Shown here: in pieces, positions 24,555 to 33,646 of the stretch | Numbering within the stretch: the stretch's first letter is position 1 | How the letters are laid out: each line of letters begins with the position of its first letter | NCBI RefSeq assembly: GCF_001660705.2 | Contig: NZ_LYBV02000032.1 | Coordinates: 1-64,000 of the forward strand | Origin: Saccharicrinis aurantiacus | Lineage (GTDB): Bacteria; Bacteroidota; Bacteroidia; Bacteroidales; Marinilabiliaceae | Reading direction: 5' to 3' | DNA: 64,000 nt | Notes under the pieces: generated by a model | Database searches by the model: none | The model's input: only the letters and a program-made list of their open reading frames with translations | What the model was told of the DNA's origin: nothing | Made by a program: the position numbers and the translations under genes

Positions 24555-26075
24555 ATGAAAACAATAAAGTTTGATGCCATGGCTAGCATCGTAGTATTTT
24601 TAGTGGCGCTTCCGCTTTGTTTAGGAATTGCACTAGCATCTGGTGCACCACTAATCTCCGGATTAATTACCGGTATAATTGGTGGTATTGTAGTAGGATG
24701 GCTTAGCGACTCAAAAGTAAGCGTTAGTGGTCCGGCCGCAGGATTAACTGTAATTGTATTTAGTGCCATTGCCACAATTGGTTCGTTTCAGGCATTTTTG
24801 GTGGCCGTAGTATTATCAGGTGTAATACAATTAATACTAGGTTATCTAAAGGCTGGAGTTATTGGTCACTTCTTTCCATCGTCGGTAATTATGGCAATGT
24901 TAACGGCAATTGGTATTACTATTATTATTTCTCAAATACCACATGCCATTGGCTACGATATTGTAGAACAGATGCGGGAACATGGCCTAGTAGCCTTGGC
25001 ACATAGTTTCGAACATGCCATAATTGGGGCTACAATAGTGAGCATTATTTCTTTGGTTATATTATTAGTGTGGGATACGCCAAAATTTAAAAATCATAAG
25101 GTACTGAAACTAATACCGGCTCCTTTGGTGGTTGTGTTTGTAGGGGTATTGTGTAATTTGGTATTTAAGAAATGGTTCCCTGCTTTTTATATAGATACCA
25201 CGCACCTGGTTGCTTTGCCCGAGTTTACTTCAGCTGCCTCCGTATGGAACGAGATGAACTGGCCCGACTTTAAAGGCCTTTTAAATACCAATGTGTATAT
25301 AGCTGCAATTACAATTGCCATTATTGGAAGTTTAGAATCGCTTTTAAGTTTGGAGGCGGCCGATAAATTAGATCCTGCCAAACGAATTTCATCACCAAAC
25401 CAGGAGTTGAAAGCACAGGGTATTGGTAATATAATAGCTGGTTTACTCGGTGGTATTCCTTTAACTGCAGTAATAGTGCGTAGCTCAGCAAATATAAACG
25501 CTGGGGCTAAATCAAAAAAATCAGCCATCTTACATGGTGTGCTTCTTCTTATTGCTGTACTATTCTGTGGTTCCGTTCTTAATTATATTCCTCTAGCTGC
25601 TTTAGCTGCCATACTTATTCATGTAGGTTTAAAACTTAATAAAATCTCGACCTACAAAAAGGTTATTGCAGGCGGGGCCGATCAATATATCCCCTTCTTC
25701 ACAACCATCGCGGTAGTATTGGCTACCGATTTACTTAAAGGAATTATAGTGGGAATAACGGTAGGATTCATTTTCATGATAAAATCAAACTTTCGTTCTG
25801 CCATTCTCAAGGCCAATGTGAATAACAACTATTTAATTAAAATGACGAACAACATGTACTTTTTTAATAAAGCGCAACTCCGTAAAGCTTTACAGAAAAT
25901 ACCTGCTAACTCAAACGTATTAATTGATGGTACACACATCGACTTTATTGATCATGATGTTGAAGAAATTATTGAAGATTACATTGCAATGGCAGCTGAT
26001 AATAACATTACCGTTACCCTAAAAAAGTCAACTACAGCAAACATCTCCCTTTTTAAACTAGATGCGAGTGCCTAA
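24555..26075 (+). CDS. SulP-family anion transporter (probable bicarbonate)
   Basis: 506 aa. About ten to twelve transmembrane segments across residues 8-415, with the SulP signature region SVSGPAAGLTVIVFSA near residues 55-72 and a central SLESLLSLEAADKLDP stretch. A C-terminal STAS-like domain (about 430-505) closes it. The family exchanges sulfate, bicarbonate and other anions. A carbonic anhydrase gene follows by 42 bp, which points to bicarbonate uptake (compare BicA), by inference. Inner membrane. The 21-bp-spaced direct repeats lie 60-100 bp before the ATG. Confidence 0.9.
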   Translation: MKTIKFDAMASIVVFLVALPLCLGIALASGAPLISGLITGIIGGIVVGWLSDSKVSVSGPAAGLTVIVFSAIATIGSFQAFLVAVVLSGVIQLILGYLKAGVIGHFFPSSVIMAMLTAIGITIIISQIPHAIGYDIVEQMREHGLVALAHSFEHAIIGATIVSIISLVILLVWDTPKFKNHKVLKLIPAPLVVVFVGVLCNLVFKKWFPAFYIDTTHLVALPEFTSAASVWNEMNWPDFKGLLNTNVYIAAITIAIIGSLESLLSLEAADKLDPAKRISSPNQELKAQGIGNIIAGLLGGIPLTAVIVRSSANINAGAKSKKSAILHGVLLLIAVLFCGSVLNYIPLAALAAILIHVGLKLNKISTYKKVIAGGADQYIPFFTTIAVVLATDLLKGIIVGITVGFIFMIKSNFRSAILKANVNNNYLIKMTNNMYFFNKAQLRKALQKIPANSNVLIDGTHIDFIDHDVEEIIEDYIAMAADNNITVTLKKSTTANISLFKLDASA

Positions 26076-26117
26076 AAAACGGCGCACTAGAAAACAATCA
26101 CTTTAAACTTTGAAACA

Positions 26118-26759
26118 ATGAAATCATACGAACAAATATTTTTAGCTAACAGAGAGTGGTCACAGTCGAAACTAATAAAAGACCCCAATTACTTTAAACG
26201 ATTATCTCTTAACCAAAGTCCACAATATTTGTGGATAGGTTGTAGCGATAGTAGAGTTCCGGCAAACGAAGTAACAGGTACCGGTGCAGGCGAATTATTT
26301 GTACACCGAAATATTGCCAACCAAGTATTTAGTACCGATAAAAACTTTATGAGCGTACTAAAATATGCGGTCGACTATCTAAAGGTTGAACACATTGTTA
26401 TATGTGGGCATTATGGTTGTGGTGGTGTAAAAGCTGCCATGTCCGATTTGCAAGATGAACATATTACCCCCTGGATAAATGGAATTAAAAAAACTGCAGA
26501 GTGTAATAAAGATACCCTTAACCAGATAAAAGACGAAACAACCAAGATTAACAGCATGATTGAGATTAATGTAATTGAGCAGGTGGATCGCTTATATAAT
26601 AATCCCATTGTTAGGGCAGCTTGGGCACGAGGGCATCATTTACATATTCATGGATGGATCTTCGACCTTGAAACAGGAGAGTTAAGCACTTTAAAAGAAG
26701 TGAACCCCGACCAACTACCCCTTGATATTTATAACAATCAGGAAACATTAGTCAATTAG
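26118..26759 (+). CDS. Beta-class carbonic anhydrase
   Basis: 213 aa, normal length. Interconverts CO2 and bicarbonate in the cytoplasm. Zinc ligands Cys42, His98 and Cys101 (GCSDSR and CGHYGCGG) with the Asp44/Arg46 dyad, all present. Second gene of the SulP operon; the pair would take up bicarbonate and equilibrate it for carboxylations. No signal peptide. Confidence 0.96.
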   Translation: MKSYEQIFLANREWSQSKLIKDPNYFKRLSLNQSPQYLWIGCSDSRVPANEVTGTGAGELFVHRNIANQVFSTDKNFMSVLKYAVDYLKVEHIVICGHYGCGGVKAAMSDLQDEHITPWINGIKKTAECNKDTLNQIKDETTKINSMIEINVIEQVDRLYNNPIVRAAWARGHHLHIHGWIFDLETGELSTLKEVNPDQLPLDIYNNQETLVN

Positions 26760-26770
26760 TTTGTAATAAT

Positions 26771-26805
26771 AACCTGAGCTCTTCAAATACGGCTGAGCTC
26801 AGGTT
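26771..26805 (+). terminator. Hairpin after the carbonic anhydrase gene
   Basis: Perfect 11-bp stem AACCTGAGCTC (26771-26781) with GAGCTCAGGTT (26795-26805), loop 13 nt. The T tract after it is weak (TTAATAG), so efficiency is uncertain. Confidence 0.55.
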
Positions 26806-26922
26806 AATAGTATGGCCTCTATTATTACTCCAGGCTATTATATAATATCAGAAGCATTTACTCACCAATAGCAATTACCATGATTTGATAACAGTACTAA
26901 CACATTACCAAAAAACTACATC

Positions 26923-27396
26923 ATGAAAATCTACCATCTATTTACAACTATATGCATTCTATTTATAGGAAGTATTGAATGCTCAGCAAATACCGATTCT
27001 TTATCTACCAATAAATATGCTGAAACAACATTTCATTATGCACACCACAAACCAGTTATACTAAAATGTGAACAAGGAGATGCTTTTGAATTGAGTATTA
27101 GAAAATACAGAACAAAGCATGCTTTTAGAATTATCCCTTGCGGATTTAAGTACATCAACTTTAACAAATTAAGCTTTGTATTTTCTGATGGACAAGCAGT
27201 TACCATAGAAAACAAAACCCCTACAAATGGGATAACTTGCTATTTTGGTGATATTTGGGAGAATGAAGAGTTATGGCATTGGCTAGAGAATAAAGATTTA
27301 AAATCCCTTGTAATAAATGATGTGAATGAAATCTACTTGAAAGATAAATCCTTAATAAAATCGATACTAAGCACCTTAGAAGACAAACGCTTATAA
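26923..27396 (+). CDS. Small secreted protein, unknown function
   Basis: 157 aa with a signal peptide (cleavage near ECSANT, residue 22). The mature part has three cysteines and mixed alpha/beta character; no family is recognised. It ends 4 bp from the convergent sigma-54 regulator gene, and no terminator is visible between them. ATG at 26923 is the only start giving the signal peptide. Codon use matches its neighbours. Confidence 0.6.
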   Translation: MKIYHLFTTICILFIGSIECSANTDSLSTNKYAETTFHYAHHKPVILKCEQGDAFELSIRKYRTKHAFRIIPCGFKYINFNKLSFVFSDGQAVTIENKTPTNGITCYFGDIWENEELWHWLENKDLKSLVINDVNEIYLKDKSLIKSILSTLEDKRL

Positions 27397-27400
27397 AACA

Positions 27401-28960
27401 CTAAACCTTATACCTCCAAGCATCAATATTGTATTTTTTGATACGAGTACCAAGCTTACGTTCTGTTATCTTAAGAATTTCAGCTGCTTTTGATATGTTT
27501 CCTTTGGTTGAAGTTAAACCTTCAAGGATTAATTGTTTTTCCAAACGCTCTAATACTCCTTGCATACCATCTTGCGAGCCTGTTGCAGTAGAATCAGCAG
27601 TTTGCAATGTTGGAGGTAAGTTATAACTATGCACAACATTGTCTTTTGATAAGATACAAGCACGCTCAATTACATTTTCTAGTTCTCTTACATTTCCGGG
27701 CCAGCCATAAACCATCAACATATTAATGGCCGAGGTGGTAATACGCGTAATGTTGGCTCTATTTTTATTATTAAACTTACTTATAAAATGATCTGCCAAT
27801 AACGGTATATCATTTCTTCTTTCACGAAGCGCAGGCACAAATATCGGAAATACATTTATTCGGTAAAAGAAGTCCTCGCGGAACAAACCATCCTCAATAG
27901 ATTGTTCAAGATGCTTGTTGGTAGCACATACAATTCTAACATCAACCTTTATTGTTTCAGAACCTCCCAATCGTTCAAATTCACGCTCTTGTAAAATTCT
28001 TAATAACTTCACTTGCGTTTGAAGCGGAAGATCACCAATTTCATCTAAAAATATGGTTCCTCCATCAGCCAACTCAAACCTACCAACCCTTCTTTGATCT
28101 GCTCCTGTAAATGCACCTTTCTCATGCCCAAACAATTCACTCTCAATTAAAGAATCTGGCAGAGCTGAACAGTTTACCTTAACCATTTTTTTATTAGCTC
28201 TCTCACTCCTATTATGAATAGCCTCAGCAACCAACTCCTTCCCAATTCCACTTTCACCTCGGATCATTACAGTACTATTGGTTTTAGCCACCATTTCAAC
28301 AAGTGAAAATACATCTTGCATCTTAGTACTATTACCTACCATGTTTGATGAAAAATTACCTCGATCAATTTCTGATTGTAACTCTTTATTTTTTTGCTTC
28401 AGTTCTTCAAGCTCTTCAAGTTTAACTTGTCGAGTTTCAACCGTTTTTGCAATTAATGAACCGATAATTGAAAGTAAATGAATATCTTCTTCATAAGTAA
28501 TGTGTGGGTTAAAAGGACGAACAACACTTAAAGCACCTGAGGTTTTATTAAGTACCATAATGGGTACACATATAAAGGTTAACTCTCGACCGGCCTTACG
28601 CACTTCGGAACGGGTTTTATTTAAAAATAAATTGGATTTTGATATTTCCTGTATCACAATTGGTTGTCCCAGTTCAACAACTTTACCAATTACACCTTCT
28701 CCTAATCGGTATTTTCCTCGTGATTGTTGCTGATGACTAAGACCATAAGCAGCCTCTATTCCAATATGTGAATTGTTTCTATTGTAGATTGTTAAAAAGC
28801 TTCGCTCCGCATCTAAGTACTCCACGAGCATTTTAAGAATAGGACTTAAATCGTTCTTTAATTCTTTACTGGTAATTAAGCGTTGACCAATTTCAAACAG
28901 CAAGGTCATTTCTTTTAATCCATAACATTGCTCGCTTCCTTTCTTACATTTAGTATGCAT
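27401..28960 (-). CDS. NifA-type sigma-54-dependent activator (GAF-AAA+-Fis)
   Basis: 519 aa. GAF domain (about 20-180, with LGEGVIGKVVELGQPIVI as in NifA), coiled-coil linker (about 180-200), AAA+ domain (about 205-430: Walker A GESGIGKE, sigma-54 contact loop GAFTGA, Walker B GGTIFLDEIGDL, arginine finger region FREDFFYRINVF) and a C-terminal Fis-type HTH (about 475-515). It remodels sigma-54 polymerase after a GAF signal. Cys5 and Cys12 near the N-terminus could bind metal. No nif genes or sigma-54 promoter (GG-N10-GC) were noticed nearby, so targets are elsewhere. Confidence 0.9.
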   Translation of the reverse strand: MHTKCKKGSEQCYGLKEMTLLFEIGQRLITSKELKNDLSPILKMLVEYLDAERSFLTIYNRNNSHIGIEAAYGLSHQQQSRGKYRLGEGVIGKVVELGQPIVIQEISKSNLFLNKTRSEVRKAGRELTFICVPIMVLNKTSGALSVVRPFNPHITYEEDIHLLSIIGSLIAKTVETRQVKLEELEELKQKNKELQSEIDRGNFSSNMVGNSTKMQDVFSLVEMVAKTNSTVMIRGESGIGKELVAEAIHNRSERANKKMVKVNCSALPDSLIESELFGHEKGAFTGADQRRVGRFELADGGTIFLDEIGDLPLQTQVKLLRILQEREFERLGGSETIKVDVRIVCATNKHLEQSIEDGLFREDFFYRINVFPIFVPALRERRNDIPLLADHFISKFNNKNRANITRITTSAINMLMVYGWPGNVRELENVIERACILSKDNVVHSYNLPPTLQTADSTATGSQDGMQGVLERLEKQLILEGLTSTKGNISKAAEILKITERKLGTRIKKYNIDAWRYKV

Positions 28961-28999
28961 TCGCTTCAGTAGATTACAGTTTATAACTTAGGTTTGATC

Positions 29000-29028
29000 A
29001 AATATAACAATTCCTAAGACCAACAAAC
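29000..29028 (-). promoter_or_regulatory. Promoter of the sigma-54 activator gene
   Basis: Minus strand: TTTG (29028-29025), 17-bp spacer, TATATTTG (29007-29000), about 40 bp before the ATG at 28960. The 10-bp palindrome TTTGATCAAA (28994-29003) overlaps the -7 element and may be an operator. Confidence 0.45.
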
Positions 29029-29308
29029 AAACACGATGCAAGAATTAACACTATTTATAACTAATCAAAACAAAACCCCCTCAAAATAGTTCATTATTCA
29101 CACAAAATTAACTTAATATAAATATACCCCCATCATATTAAGCCCGCACAAATAAAATAACCCAACTTAAACCAATAACAATTTATAAGCACTATAATAT
29201 AATTCCTTTATTAACTACAGGGTAAATTTTGATAAAAAAATAATTATCAATAACTTAACAATAAATTAGTCTACATATACAATAGTAAAACCCTTAAATT
29301 TATTTCTT
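29029..29308. other. AT-rich divergent spacer
   Basis: The remainder of the 348-bp gap between the NifA-type gene and the zinc-ribbon gene. Extremely AT-rich; I see no ORF, RNA gene, repeat or clear TAnnTTTG promoter in it. Confidence 0.6.
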
Positions 29309-29617
29309 ATGATTCACTTTTCTGATATTGAGATTAACAAGTTTCAACTAAACTCTCTATTAAATCAACACGAAAAAAAAGGATTTAAGTTTTTATTACG
29401 AAACGAAATTTGTTGTTCTTCTTGTAAGAATAAAGATTTGCAAATTATTAACAAACATACTTTGTATTTAGATCGGTTTAATGATTTAAAAATTAGTGGT
29501 GAGTGTAGTAATTGCGGATCGAGTATAAATTACATAATACCATTTGGCCATAGCGAAACCTTTTTCAGAAAAGCAATACAATTCAGACACAAGCATCTTG
29601 AAACAGTAGACAACTAA
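29309..29617 (+). CDS. Small zinc-ribbon-like protein
   Basis: 102 aa, cytoplasmic. Cysteines Cys36-x2-Cys39 (with adjacent Cys35) and Cys66-x2-Cys69 form a four-cysteine zinc-ribbon pattern about 27 residues apart. An N-terminal helical part (1-30) and a His-containing C-terminus follow no family I know. A strong terminator lies after the stop. Function unknown; nucleic-acid or protein binding would be a guess. Confidence 0.65.
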   Translation: MIHFSDIEINKFQLNSLLNQHEKKGFKFLLRNEICCSSCKNKDLQIINKHTLYLDRFNDLKISGECSNCGSSINYIIPFGHSETFFRKAIQFRHKHLETVDN

Positions 29618-29649
29618 GTCTATTTAAATAAATCAATAAAAGCATAAAG

Positions 29650-29678
29650 GCTCGAAGTACCCCCTTCGAGCTTTTTTT
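29650..29678 (+). terminator. Terminator of the zinc-ribbon gene
   Basis: Stem GCTCGAAG (29650-29657) with CTTCGAGC (29664-29671), loop TACCCC, then seven T (29672-29678). Textbook intrinsic terminator. Confidence 0.92.
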
Positions 29679-29680
29679 AT

Positions 29681-29688
29681 TAGTTTTG
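29681..29688 (+). promoter_or_regulatory. -7 element immediately before the YiiX-like gene (possible leaderless start)
   Basis: TAGTTTTG ends only 4 bp before the ATG at 29693. With the usual Bacteroidota geometry the transcript would start at or next to the A of ATG, giving a leaderless mRNA. The T tract of the upstream terminator directly abuts it. No -33 motif is clear. Confidence 0.4.
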
Positions 29689-29692
29689 CTCC

Positions 29693-30334
29693 ATGAAAAA
29701 TAAAGAATACCTATTGAGTGTTATTATACTACTTACATTCTCAATAGCTTGTACAAGTCCAAACTCAATGAATCAAATTAAAACAGGCGATATACTTTTT
29801 AGAGGTAATACTCAACAAGGTCTTTCCGACGCAATTAATAAAGTAACTCAAACCCCAAAAAAAACGAACTATTCACACATGGGAATCTGTTATGTTTCAG
29901 CTGACACCATTTGGGTTTTTCACGCTGCTCCTGAAAAAGGAGTATGTAAAGAAGAGATTAATTTATTTTTATCGCCGAACAACGAAGCTGAATACACTAC
30001 CGATTTGTATCGTCTGAAACCCAATTTAGCACAGTCAGCTATTAAAGCTAGCCATAAAGCTAAAGAATATATAGGCCTACCTTATAACTACTCCTATATT
30101 ATTGAAGATACTGGCATGTACTGCTCTGAGTACATCTATGAACTATTTAAAGAAGATAGTGTTTTCACCTTAGATCCAATGACTTTTAAAGATGCACATA
30201 GCAATACTTTCAATAAAACTTGGATACAACATTATCAAAATTTAGGCATTGAAATTCCTGAAGGCGAGCTAGGATGTAACCCAAATGGAATGGCGGCTAG
30301 CGAAAATTTAATATACATAACGAATATTCAGTAA
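29693..30334 (+). CDS. YiiX/DUF830-type NlpC/P60-like lipoprotein
   Basis: 213 aa. Lipoprotein signal, Cys20 (FSIACTSP). Permuted NlpC/P60 papain-like fold: GDILFRG start, His62 in YSHMGI, and the nucleophile Cys144 in MYCSEYIYELF. The family includes YiiX and poxvirus G6-like cysteine hydrolases acting on peptides, amides or lipids; substrate unknown. Anchored at the periplasmic side of a membrane. Seven bp before the aldo/keto reductase gene, so probably co-transcribed. Confidence 0.85.
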   Translation: MKNKEYLLSVIILLTFSIACTSPNSMNQIKTGDILFRGNTQQGLSDAINKVTQTPKKTNYSHMGICYVSADTIWVFHAAPEKGVCKEEINLFLSPNNEAEYTTDLYRLKPNLAQSAIKASHKAKEYIGLPYNYSYIIEDTGMYCSEYIYELFKEDSVFTLDPMTFKDAHSNTFNKTWIQHYQNLGIEIPEGELGCNPNGMAASENLIYITNIQ

Positions 30335-30341
30335 GAACATA

Positions 30342-31541
30342 ATGGAATATAGAAGGTTTGGCAAAACAGAAAAAATGCTGAGTGCCATAACTATGGGAGG
30401 AATGCGCTTTAAGCATTGCTGGGAAGATCCGTATGATGAAATACCGTCAGATACGCAAGAACATTGCAACCAATTGGTTCAGCTAGCGCTTGACTATGGT
30501 ATCAATCATTTTGAAACTGCGCGCGGCTATAAAAAAAGTGAAACTGTATTTGGTCGTACATTAAACGAACACCTTAAGGTAAAAAGAGATCGTTACTTTT
30601 TAATGACAAAAGGTGCTCCGGTTACTGCGGAAGATATGCGTATTAAAGTTGAAGAACAATTAACTACGCTAAAAACGGATTACCTAGATTTTTATGCCTG
30701 GCACGGCATTAATAACTTTGATATACTTAAAGAATCGTGCAAAACAGGTGGCGCAATTGAAGAGCTTCATAAGCTTAAGGAAGAAGGTATTGTTAAACAC
30801 ATCGGTTTTAGTACACATGCTCCATTAGAAGTTATTATTAAAACAATTGAAACCGATTTATTTGAATTTGTAAATCTTCATTATTATTACTTTAATCAAC
30901 GAAATGAGGCCGCAATATCTATGGCTGAATTAAAGGATATGGGCGTTTTTATAATTTCCCCAAACGATAAGGGTGGACAATTATTTAATGCTCCTCAAAA
31001 AGTGAGGAATGCCATACCGCATGCTACCCCAATACAATGGAATGCACGTTTTTGCCTACAGAACCCTTCTGTTCATACTTTATCTTTTGGTATGACAGAA
31101 CCTGAGCATTATGCAGAAATGAATAAAATTTTTCCAACTCATATACCATTATCTGGCAATGACTTGCAAAGTAAATTTAAGTTGGATAAAATGATAGGCG
31201 ACGATCCCTACGCGGCCTATGGTGGATTTAATTTAGGTAATGATCGTTCTAATATCGACATACCAGAGATTTTAAGATGGCGTAAACTATGGAAGTGCTA
31301 CGATATGCTTGATTTTGCAAGGTATAGATACAAAGAGCTGAACAATGAAAATCATTGGGTAAGAGGAGTTCTTGCAACACCATCAAATATTAACAAAATA
31401 AATTGGGATAAAGTTCCTCAAGATATTCCTCTAAAAGAAATGTTAACTGAAGCGCATGAAGCTTTTTACAAAAATCCATCTGTAGTAAAAAGTATCAACC
31501 CTAAAGACCTCACTTTCGTTAAGAACAAGAATACAAATTAA
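30342..31541 (+). CDS. Aldo/keto reductase
   Basis: 399 aa, long for the family. TIM-barrel AKR in the first 270 residues: GGMRFKHCW, then NHFETARGYKKSE with Tyr63 as acid and Glu58 at the usual Asp position, Lys in LMTKG, and His in FYAWHGIN. The C-terminal 130 residues are a helical extension (from about 270) without the 4Fe-4S cysteine set of some relatives. NADPH-dependent carbonyl reduction is the family role; substrate unknown. Follows the YiiX-like gene by 7 bp. Confidence 0.88.
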   Translation: MEYRRFGKTEKMLSAITMGGMRFKHCWEDPYDEIPSDTQEHCNQLVQLALDYGINHFETARGYKKSETVFGRTLNEHLKVKRDRYFLMTKGAPVTAEDMRIKVEEQLTTLKTDYLDFYAWHGINNFDILKESCKTGGAIEELHKLKEEGIVKHIGFSTHAPLEVIIKTIETDLFEFVNLHYYYFNQRNEAAISMAELKDMGVFIISPNDKGGQLFNAPQKVRNAIPHATPIQWNARFCLQNPSVHTLSFGMTEPEHYAEMNKIFPTHIPLSGNDLQSKFKLDKMIGDDPYAAYGGFNLGNDRSNIDIPEILRWRKLWKCYDMLDFARYRYKELNNENHWVRGVLATPSNINKINWDKVPQDIPLKEMLTEAHEAFYKNPSVVKSINPKDLTFVKNKNTN

Positions 31542-31547
31542 AAAAAA

Positions 31548-31576
31548 CGCCTTCTAACAATAAATGTTAGAAGGCG
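31548..31576. terminator. Bidirectional terminator, aldo/keto reductase / yebC
   Basis: Perfect 12-bp stem CGCCTTCTAACA (31548-31559) with TGTTAGAAGGCG (31565-31576), 5-nt loop. Seven A before it give the U tract for the minus-strand yebC transcript; on the plus strand the tail is weak. Confidence 0.82.
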
Positions 31577-31603
31577 CATATATACTTTTAGCTTAATCAA
31601 ATA

Positions 31604-32317
31604 CTAAAGCTCTGCTGTATGATAAACATTTACAACGTCATCATCTTCCTCAAATTTACCTAGCATTTTCTCAAACTTAACTGTTTCTTCTTCAGAAAGC
31701 TTTTTAGTTGTTGTTGGAATTCTTTCGAACTCTGCACTCACTAATTCAAATTCATTTTCCTCTAAAAATGCTTGGATAGAACCGAAGCTACCAAAATCAC
31801 CATAAATAATGATATTTCCTTCTTCTTCGAAAATTTCATTAGCCCCTGCATCAATCATTTCGAGCTCTAATTCCTCAAGGTCTAATCCTTCCTTTGATTT
31901 TACCTTAAAGTGACAATTATGCTCAAACATATAATCCACACTACCTGTTGTACCTAACGAACCGCCAGCTTTACTAAAGTAACTACGAACGGCACCAACG
32001 GTACGAGTATTATTATTGGTTGTGGTTTCAACTAATACTGCCACTCCGAATGGACCATAACCTTCAAAAACAACTTCTTTCCAATCCTCTTGATCTTTTT
32101 CTGTGGCCTTTTTTATAGCACGCTCAACATTATCCTTAGGCATATTAGCTGCCTTGGCATTTTGGATAAGTACTCTTAAACGTGGGTTAGCTTTTGGATC
32201 AGGACCGCTCTCTTTAACAGCAGTGGTTATTTCACGGCCAATTTTAGTGAAAGTTTTGGCCATTGTTCCCCAACGTTTTAGTTTCGTTGCCTTACGATAT
32301 TCAAATGCGCGTCCCAT
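31604..32317 (-). CDS. yebC: YebC/PmpR-family protein
   Basis: 237 aa, expected length. TACO1/YebC family: RWGTMAKTFTKIGREI near the N-terminus, NPRLRVLIQNAKAANMPKDNVERAIKKA, then FEGYGPFGVAVLVETTTNN and GSVDYMFE. Members bind DNA or ribosomes; recent work links them to translation of proline-rich stretches, older work to transcriptional regulation. The usual start AGHSK is replaced by MGRAFEYRKATK, a normal variant. Cytoplasmic, transcribed alone from a recognisable promoter. Confidence 0.95.
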   Translation of the reverse strand: MGRAFEYRKATKLKRWGTMAKTFTKIGREITTAVKESGPDPKANPRLRVLIQNAKAANMPKDNVERAIKKATEKDQEDWKEVVFEGYGPFGVAVLVETTTNNNTRTVGAVRSYFSKAGGSLGTTGSVDYMFEHNCHFKVKSKEGLDLEELELEMIDAGANEIFEEEGNIIIYGDFGSFGSIQAFLEENEFELVSAEFERIPTTTKKLSEEETVKFEKMLGKFEEDDDVVNVYHTAEL

Positions 32318-32355
32318 ATTTATATTTTAATATTCTGATTTTATAATTTGACTGA

Positions 32356-32387
32356 CAAAGCTATAATTCCTATCATAAAAAATCAAA
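32356..32387 (-). promoter_or_regulatory. Promoter of yebC
   Basis: Minus strand: TTTG (32387-32384), 20-bp spacer, TAGCTTTG (32363-32356), 38 bp before the ATG at 32317. Fits the phylum consensus. Confidence 0.65.
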
Positions 32388-32597
32388 CAATGCGATAAGT
32401 TTTATACTAAATATAAACAATAAGTTGTGTTGGGGTATAATTATCTATCTAATCAGATTGATTTAAACAAGTATGCCAAGCATCATTCTTTAGAAATATT
32501 GATAATAATATATTTAGCTTTTATAAGCTAAGGTAATATTCATTGAATTTTAAACTAATTACAACTCTGGTAAAACTATATTACTTCGAGTTAATAC

Positions 32598-33539
32598 ATG
32601 AATAAAACAAATTATATGCAACAAGTAACCGACACTATCTTACTAATCAGACCTGCTAATTTTGGATACAATACTGAGACAGCAAGCTCAAATGCCTTCC
32701 AGAATAACGTAGAACTATCACCTAACCAAATTAAGGATAAATCATTATTAGAGTTCGATAAAGTAGTTAAACAATTAAGAGAAAACTTTATTAATGTAAT
32801 CGTATTTGATGATACAATATCCCCAATCAAACCTGATGCTATATTTCCTAATAATTGGGCAAGCTATCATCATGATGGAAAAGTTTTATTATACCCAATG
32901 GCTGCTACTAACAGACGCCTTGAGCGAAGAACAGATATTATTAATTATCTCTCTAAAGAATTTGAAATAAGTGAAACAATAGACTTATCTCATCACGAAA
33001 AAAAAGGTAAATATCTTGAATCTACCGGAAGTATAATATTCGATCATGTAAATAAAATAGCTTACGCTTGCTTATCTGAGCGTACCAATAAGGAACTCTT
33101 GTTAGAAGTGTGTGATCTATTAAAATATAAACCAATACATTTTAACGCACTGGATGATAAAAATAAGGCTATATATCATACCAATGTAATGATGTGTATA
33201 ACCGAAAATACAGCAATTGTATGCTTAGAGAGCATAAAAGATGCATCAGAAAAAAAGATAGTTACAGACTCATTAACCCGTTCTGGTCACCAAATTATAG
33301 ATATATCATTAAAACAAGTAAAGGCTTTAGCGGGAAATATGTTAGGCGTTATCAACAAAATGGGCGATCGCATATTAGTTATGTCGAAAACCGCACATGA
33401 AAGTCTCAATACTGATCAGATAAACAATATATCAGAACATTCTAAAATACTACCATTAGATGTTAGTACAATTGAGAAGATAGGAGGAGGAAGCATAAGA
33501 TGCATGATAGCTGAAATCTTTTTACAAAAGAAACCGTAG
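32598..33539 (+). CDS. ctlX: Citrulline hydrolase CtlX-like amidinotransferase-fold protein
   Basis: 313 aa; an ATG at 32616 would give 307 aa and is equally possible. Guanidine-modifying (pentein) fold: PDAIFPNNWASYH with the first acidic residue, YHTNVMMC with the catalytic His, and the nucleophile Cys in GGGSIRCMIAEIF near the C-terminus. The CtlX subgroup hydrolyses citrulline to ornithine; relatives act on arginine or dimethylarginine. Monocistronic between yebC and a convergent lipoprotein gene. No arginine-pathway neighbours, so the citrulline call rests on resemblance. Confidence 0.82.
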   Translation: MNKTNYMQQVTDTILLIRPANFGYNTETASSNAFQNNVELSPNQIKDKSLLEFDKVVKQLRENFINVIVFDDTISPIKPDAIFPNNWASYHHDGKVLLYPMAATNRRLERRTDIINYLSKEFEISETIDLSHHEKKGKYLESTGSIIFDHVNKIAYACLSERTNKELLLEVCDLLKYKPIHFNALDDKNKAIYHTNVMMCITENTAIVCLESIKDASEKKIVTDSLTRSGHQIIDISLKQVKALAGNMLGVINKMGDRILVMSKTAHESLNTDQINNISEHSKILPLDVSTIEKIGGGSIRCMIAEIFLQKKP

Positions 33540-33598
33540 CATCATATTTTTAATATAAAGATTCTAATTCTGATCAAACAGAAAAACAAGAGCATAAA

Positions 33599-33625
33599 AA
33601 AGGCTGTCCAAAATGGACAGCCTTT
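33599..33625. terminator. Bidirectional terminator, ctlX / OmpA-TPR lipoprotein gene
   Basis: Perfect 12-bp stem AAAGGCTGTCCA (33599-33610) with TGGACAGCCTTT (33614-33625), loop AAA, A run before it and T-rich sequence after it. Confidence 0.88.
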
Positions 33626-33646
33626 ATATTTTAGATTTAAATCTAA

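Noticed and set aside
26805-26860. Second hairpin after the carbonic anhydrase gene
   Set aside because: GGCCT/AGGC-type pairing is imperfect with a long loop and no T tract.
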